Under the pieces are notes generated by a model that made no database searches, was not told the DNA's origin, and saw only the letters and a list, made by a program, of their open reading frames with translations. The translations under genes and the position numbers were made by a program. Of a stretch of 64,000 nucleotides of DNA, positions 61,150-64,000 are shown piece by piece. Origin of the DNA: Bacteroidaceae bacterium (GTDB lineage Bacteria > Bacteroidota > Bacteroidia > Bacteroidales > Bacteroidaceae); assembly GCA_017645305.1 (NCBI GenBank), contig JAGCPD010000073.1, positions 62,001 through 126,000 of the forward strand, in the 5' to 3' direction. The number at the start of each line of letters is the position of its first letter. Position 1 is the first letter of the stretch.

Positions 61150-61157
61150 TAACTTTG
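61150..61157 (+). promoter_or_regulatory. -7 box TAACTTTG of the leu operon
   Basis: It lies 40 bases before the leuA start codon. No well-placed -33 element was found. No leader peptide rich in Leu codons was seen. Confidence 0.55.
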
Positions 61158-61197
61158 CGCCCACTTAAAGAAAAAAGATTTAAACAAAAGACGTAAA

Positions 61198-62697
61198 ATG
61201 AGTGACAGATTGTTTATTTTCGACACTACACTGCGTGACGGGGAACAGGTTCCCGGTTGCCAGTTGAATACGGTGGAGAAAATTCAGGTAGCCCGTCAGT
61301 TGGAGGCTCTTGGCGTTGATGTTATAGAAGCCGGATTCCCTATTAGCAGTCCGGGCGATTTCAATTCAGTGATAGAAATCAGTAAGGCTGTAACATGGCC
61401 CACCATTTGTGCGCTGACCCGTGCAGTCCAGAAGGATATTGATGTGGCCGCGGAAGCATTGCAGTATGCCAAGCATAAGAGAATCCATACGGGTATCGGT
61501 ACCAGCGAGAGCCATATCCGCTATAAGTTCAACACTACGCCTGAAGAGATTATAGAGCGTGCTGTGGCAGCTGTCAAGTATGCCAAGAAGTATGTCGAGG
61601 ATGTTGAGTTCTATGCCGAGGATGCCGGACGGACAGACAACGAGTACCTGGCACGTGTTATTGACGCTGTTACCAAGGCAGGTGCTACGGTTTGTAACAT
61701 CCCCGATACAACGGGTTTCCGTGTTCCCAATGAGTACTTCGAGAAGATAAAGTACCTTTACGAGCATGTTGATGCCTTTGCAGCAGGAAAGAGCATCCTA
61801 TCTACTCATTGCCATAACGACCTTGGCATGGCTACAGCCAACACTGTAGCTGGTGTTTTGGGCGGTGCCCGTCAGGTAGAGGTTACCATCAATGGTATTG
61901 GTGAGCGTGCCGGCAATACCTCGTTGGAGGAGATTGCCATGATATTCAAGACGCATCCCGATTTGGGCATAGAGACCAATATCAATACCACCAAGATTTA
62001 TCCTACCAGCCGCATGGTAAGCAGCTTGATGAATATGCCCGTTCAGCCTAATAAGGCCATAGTTGGTAAGAATGCTTTTGCGCACAGTTCGGGTATTCAT
62101 CAGGACGGTGTGCTGAAGAATGCTTCCACTTACGAGATTATGGATCCCAAGGATGTGGGCATCGATGATAACGCTATTGTGCTGACAGCCCGTAGCGGAC
62201 GTGCGGCCCTGAAGCATCGTCTGAGCGTGAATGGTGTGGAGATTGACGGTGAACGTCTGGATAAGGTTTATCAGGACTTCTTGGCACTTGCCGATAAGAA
62301 GAAAGAGGTTACGGACGATGATATCCTGGTATTGGCAGGAGCCGACAGGAGTGCTTCTCACAATGTCAAGCTCGATTACCTTCAGGTTACTACCGGCAAG
62401 GGTGTGAAGAGTGTTGCCAGCATAGGCCTGATTATTGCCAACGAGAAGTTCGAGGCTGCCGCATCCGGAAACGGTCCTGTAGATGCTGCCATCAATGCGC
62501 TGAAGTGTATCATTAAGCGCAAGATGGTACTGAAGGAGTTTACTATTCAGGCCATCAGCAAGGGTTCTGATGATATGGGTAAGGTGCACATGCAGGTGGA
62601 GTACGACGGTCACCTGTACTATGGCTTTGGTGCCAATACTGATATCGTAACCGCCAGCGTAGAGGCATATATTGACTGTATTAACAAGTTTAGATAG
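61198..62697 (+). CDS. leuA: 2-Isopropylmalate synthase
   Basis: 499 residues, standard for LeuA. The HMGL-like catalytic domain shows [14 protein letters not shown] (metal Asp), [23 protein letters not shown] and [13 protein letters not shown] (metal His pair). The C-terminal regulatory LeuA_dimer domain (about 385-499) should bind leucine. It condenses acetyl-CoA with 2-oxoisovalerate, the first step from the valine branch to leucine. It has its own promoter. The leu operon is interrupted directly downstream by a palindrome array and the DUF559 gene before leuC. Confidence 0.97.
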   Translation: MSDRLFIFDTTLRDGEQVPGCQLNTVEKIQVARQLEALGVDVIEAGFPISSPGDFNSVIEISKAVTWPTICALTRAVQKDIDVAAEALQYAKHKRIHTGIGTSESHIRYKFNTTPEEIIERAVAAVKYAKKYVEDVEFYAEDAGRTDNEYLARVIDAVTKAGATVCNIPDTTGFRVPNEYFEKIKYLYEHVDAFAAGKSILSTHCHNDLGMATANTVAGVLGGARQVEVTINGIGERAGNTSLEEIAMIFKTHPDLGIETNINTTKIYPTSRMVSSLMNMPVQPNKAIVGKNAFAHSSGIHQDGVLKNASTYEIMDPKDVGIDDNAIVLTARSGRAALKHRLSVNGVEIDGERLDKVYQDFLALADKKKEVTDDDILVLAGADRSASHNVKLDYLQVTTGKGVKSVASIGLIIANEKFEAAASGNGPVDAAINALKCIIKRKMVLKEFTIQAISKGSDDMGKVHMQVEYDGHLYYGFGANTDIVTASVEAYIDCINKFR

Positions 62698-62704
62698 ACC
62701 CCCC

Positions 62705-62813
62705 AACCCCCTTTAGGGGGAGAATAAAAGCAGAAGGCAAGACCTCTAACCCCTTTAGGGGGAGAATAAAAGCAGAAGCCAAGATCTCTAACCCCTTCAA
62801 GGGGAATAAAAAG
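62705..62813. repeat. Palindrome array after leuA (three copies, inverted orientation)
   Basis: Units start at 62705, 62748 and 62790 (period 42-43 bases). Each carries AACCCC-TTTA-GGGG followed by AGAATAAAAGCAGAAG, the third being shorter with TTCAAGGGG. The palindrome is the reverse complement of the copies inside the DUF559 gene and leuC. The first copy starts 8 bases after the leuA stop. Confidence 0.85.
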
Positions 62814-62820
62814 ATGCAAT

Positions 62821-63258
62821 ATGACAGCGGATAAACAACACACCAATAAAAAACTCCCCCTAAAGGGGGATGGGGGGTCCTACAACCACTTTGCCTATCA
62901 AAATGCAGACCCTGCATACTACGCCCAACTGAAAGTTTGGGCAAAGGAGATGAGGTCTAAACCTACAGAAGCGGAATCAATACTAAGAGATTATGTAAGA
63001 GCGAACAACTTAGGTCATAAGTTCCTATTCCAATATATTATAGGACAATTTATTGTGGATTTCTTATGTCCCGATTGCAAGTTAATAATAGAGGTAGATG
63101 GAGGTTATCATTCAGAACCTATACAGTTATGCGACGATGAAGTGAGAACTCAAATGCTTGAGAAGTTGGGCTACAGGGTTTTACGTTTTACAAACGAGCA
63201 GGTATTATATGATATTGATAATGTAATTAATAAAGTTAAAAGCAATTTACAATTATAA
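62821..63258 (+). CDS. DUF559 (Vsr-like) endonuclease
   Basis: 145 residues. The DUF559 PD-(D/E)XK nuclease core is present: [20 protein letters not shown] (Asp 80), [10 protein letters not shown] (Glu 91, Asp 93, His 97) and [12 protein letters not shown]. The family is related to very-short-patch repair nucleases and restriction-type enzymes. The first 20 residues are encoded partly by a CCCCCTAAAGGGGG palindrome, giving [10 protein letters not shown]; the next in-frame ATG (62950) would remove this and part of the family's own N-terminus ([14 protein letters not shown]). It lies between leuA and leuC, 2 bases before leuC, flanked by copies of the same palindrome. Confidence 0.9.
   Translation: MTADKQHTNKKLPLKGDGGSYNHFAYQNADPAYYAQLKVWAKEMRSKPTEAESILRDYVRANNLGHKFLFQYIIGQFIVDFLCPDCKLIIEVDGGYHSEPIQLCDDEVRTQMLEKLGYRVLRFTNEQVLYDIDNVINKVKSNLQL
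62854..62880 (+). repeat. Palindrome copy inside the DUF559 gene
   Basis: CCCCC (62856-62860), TAAA, GGGGG (62865-62869), followed by ATGGGGGG. It is in the opposite orientation to the array after leuA and in the same orientation as the copy in leuC. Confidence 0.85.
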
Positions 63259-63260
63259 GT

Positions 63261-64000
63261 ATGTCAGAATCCAATGGTAATTCAAGGTTCCCCCTAAAGG
63301 GGGATAGGGGGTTAACCCTCTTTGATAAAATCTGGGACGCACACGTTGTTCAGAAAGTGGAGGACGGCCCCACACAACTTTACATAGACCGTTTGTATGC
63401 CCACGAGGTGACCAGCCCGCAGGCTTTTGACACATTAAGGGACAAGGGCATTAAGGTGTTCCGCCCTGACCATGTGTATGCCATGCCTGACCATAATACT
63501 CCCAGCGACCAGCAGGAGTGTATTAGTGACCCTGTAGGACGTAAGCAGGTTGAGACGCTGGCAAAGAACTGTGCCGAGTTTGGCATCACCCATTTCGCTA
63601 TGGGTACAAAGGACAACGGCATTATTCATGTGGTAGGCCCCGAGAAGGGACTTTCCCTGCCCGGTATGACCATTGTATGCGGCGACTCCCACACCAGTAC
63701 ACACGGTGCCGTAGGTGCAATAGCCATGGGTATCGGTACCAGCGAGGTTGCTCAGGTGCTGGCTTCACAGTGCATTCTGCAGAGCAAGCCCAAGACCATG
63801 CGCATCAACATCGAGGGCGAACTCCAGCCGGGCGTTACAGCCAAGGACGTTGCCCTTTACATCATGGCCCAGATGACCACCAGCGGTGCTACAGGCTATG
63901 CTGTAGAATATGCCGGAAGTGCTATCCGTAATATGAGTATGGAAGGACGTCTGACGCTCTCTAACCTTTCTATTGAGATGGGGTCTCGTGCCGGTCTTAT
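63261..64000 (+). CDS. leuC: 3-Isopropylmalate dehydratase large subunit (3' end outside window)
   Basis: The frame is open from the ATG at 63261 to the right edge, about 246 residues of an expected 460 or more. The family core begins [26 protein letters not shown], with [25 protein letters not shown] as the aconitase-type signature. It isomerises 2-isopropylmalate with LeuD in leucine synthesis. Normal LeuC starts one or two residues before TLFDKIW; here about 18 extra residues precede it, including FPLKGDRGL encoded by the palindrome at 63290-63304. No in-frame start codon lies between the palindrome and TLFDKIW, so the repeat must be translated. Confidence 0.95.
   Translation, partial: MSESNGNSRFPLKGDRGLTLFDKIWDAHVVQKVEDGPTQLYIDRLYAHEVTSPQAFDTLRDKGIKVFRPDHVYAMPDHNTPSDQQECISDPVGRKQVETLAKNCAEFGITHFAMGTKDNGIIHVVGPEKGLSLPGMTIVCGDSHTSTHGAVGAIAMGIGTSEVAQVLASQCILQSKPKTMRINIEGELQPGVTAKDVALYIMAQMTTSGATGYAVEYAGSAIRNMSMEGRLTLSNLSIEMGSRAGL
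63290..63312 (+). repeat. Palindrome copy inside the leuC coding region
   Basis: CCCCC (63290-63294), TAAA, GGGGG (63299-63303), followed by ATAGGGGG. Same orientation as the copy inside the DUF559 gene, 434 bases away. Confidence 0.85.

Noticed and set aside
61158..61197. Leucine leader peptide or T-box before leuA
   Set aside because: The leader is only about 40 bases with no Leu-codon run or T-box features.
61798..62706. Minus-strand open frame of 302 codons opposite leuA
   Set aside because: It mirrors the codon structure of the well-supported leuA gene and has no signal, domain or promoter of its own.
1..64000. tRNA, rRNA, insertion sequence or prophage
   Set aside because: No tRNA-like cloverleaf, conserved rRNA stretch, transposase, integrase or phage structural gene was found on reading both strands, although short tRNAs could be missed by eye.

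Overview
The window is a stretch of Bacteroidales chromosome, most probably from Prevotella or a close relative. The evidence is the promoter style (many -7 boxes of the form TAnnTTTG, several with a TTG or TTTG -33 element 19-20 bases upstream), Bacteroidetes-specific families (DUF4105, DUF4827, DUF4923, an EF-G2 type translation factor, an RprX/RprY two-component pair) and Bacteroidales gene orders such as coaX / outer-membrane protein / lptC / CNNM / PpiD, ilvD-ilvB-ilvN-thioesterase-ilvC, and folP-cdaA. No rRNA, tRNA, CRISPR array, integrase or transposase was seen.

Layout. 1-1.4 kb: tail of an unknown region with two unrecognised genes. 1.5-7.2 kb (minus): RND efflux operon (adaptor, pump, outer-membrane channel). 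7.7-14.0 kb (plus): branched-chain amino-acid operon, with an acyl-ACP thioesterase between ilvN and ilvC. 14.1-20.4 kb (minus): envelope cluster ending with coaX. 20.6-27.4 kb (plus): DUF4105 protein, degenerate alkaline-phosphatase-like protein, secA and a conserved hypothetical. 27.4-29.7 kb (minus): DUF4923 protein and a putative secreted glycosidase-like protein. 29.8-31.65 kb: a repeat-rich islet with a very acidic small protein and a NYN-domain nuclease flanked by two copies of a structured repeat. 31.7-40.4 kb (plus): metallophosphoesterase, DHH phosphoesterase, DUF4827 lipoprotein, hemW, EF-G2, rprX, rprY. 40.5-48.4 kb: small envelope proteins, the rpsF-rpsR-rplI operon, mtaB, a glycosyltransferase and a large MscS channel. 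48.5-54 kb: murF, folP-cdaA, pta-ackA. 54-59.8 kb (minus): oxidoreductase, lpxH, DUF59, radC, glycosyltransferase, RsmI-like methylase, phosphopantetheinyl transferase. 60-61 kb: a four-helix-bundle / zinc-ribbon gene set among short palindromic repeats. 61.2-64 kb: leuA, a DUF559 endonuclease gene embedded in G/C-rich palindromes, and leuC running off the right edge.

Much of the content is core metabolism and envelope biogenesis. The unusual parts are repeat-associated. First, palindromes of the CCCCCTAAAGGGGG type surround and enter the DUF559 gene and also enter the start of leuC in frame. Second, the NYN nuclease gene lies between two copies of an element whose closing stem covaries. Third, heptad DNA repeats occur between genes and inside a glycosyltransferase gene. 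Other points of note are four promoters that lie almost on the start codon (probable leaderless mRNAs), an IlvN with a four-cysteine N-terminal extension, and an EF-G paralogue lacking the catalytic histidine. All assignments come from reading the sequence; no database search was run.
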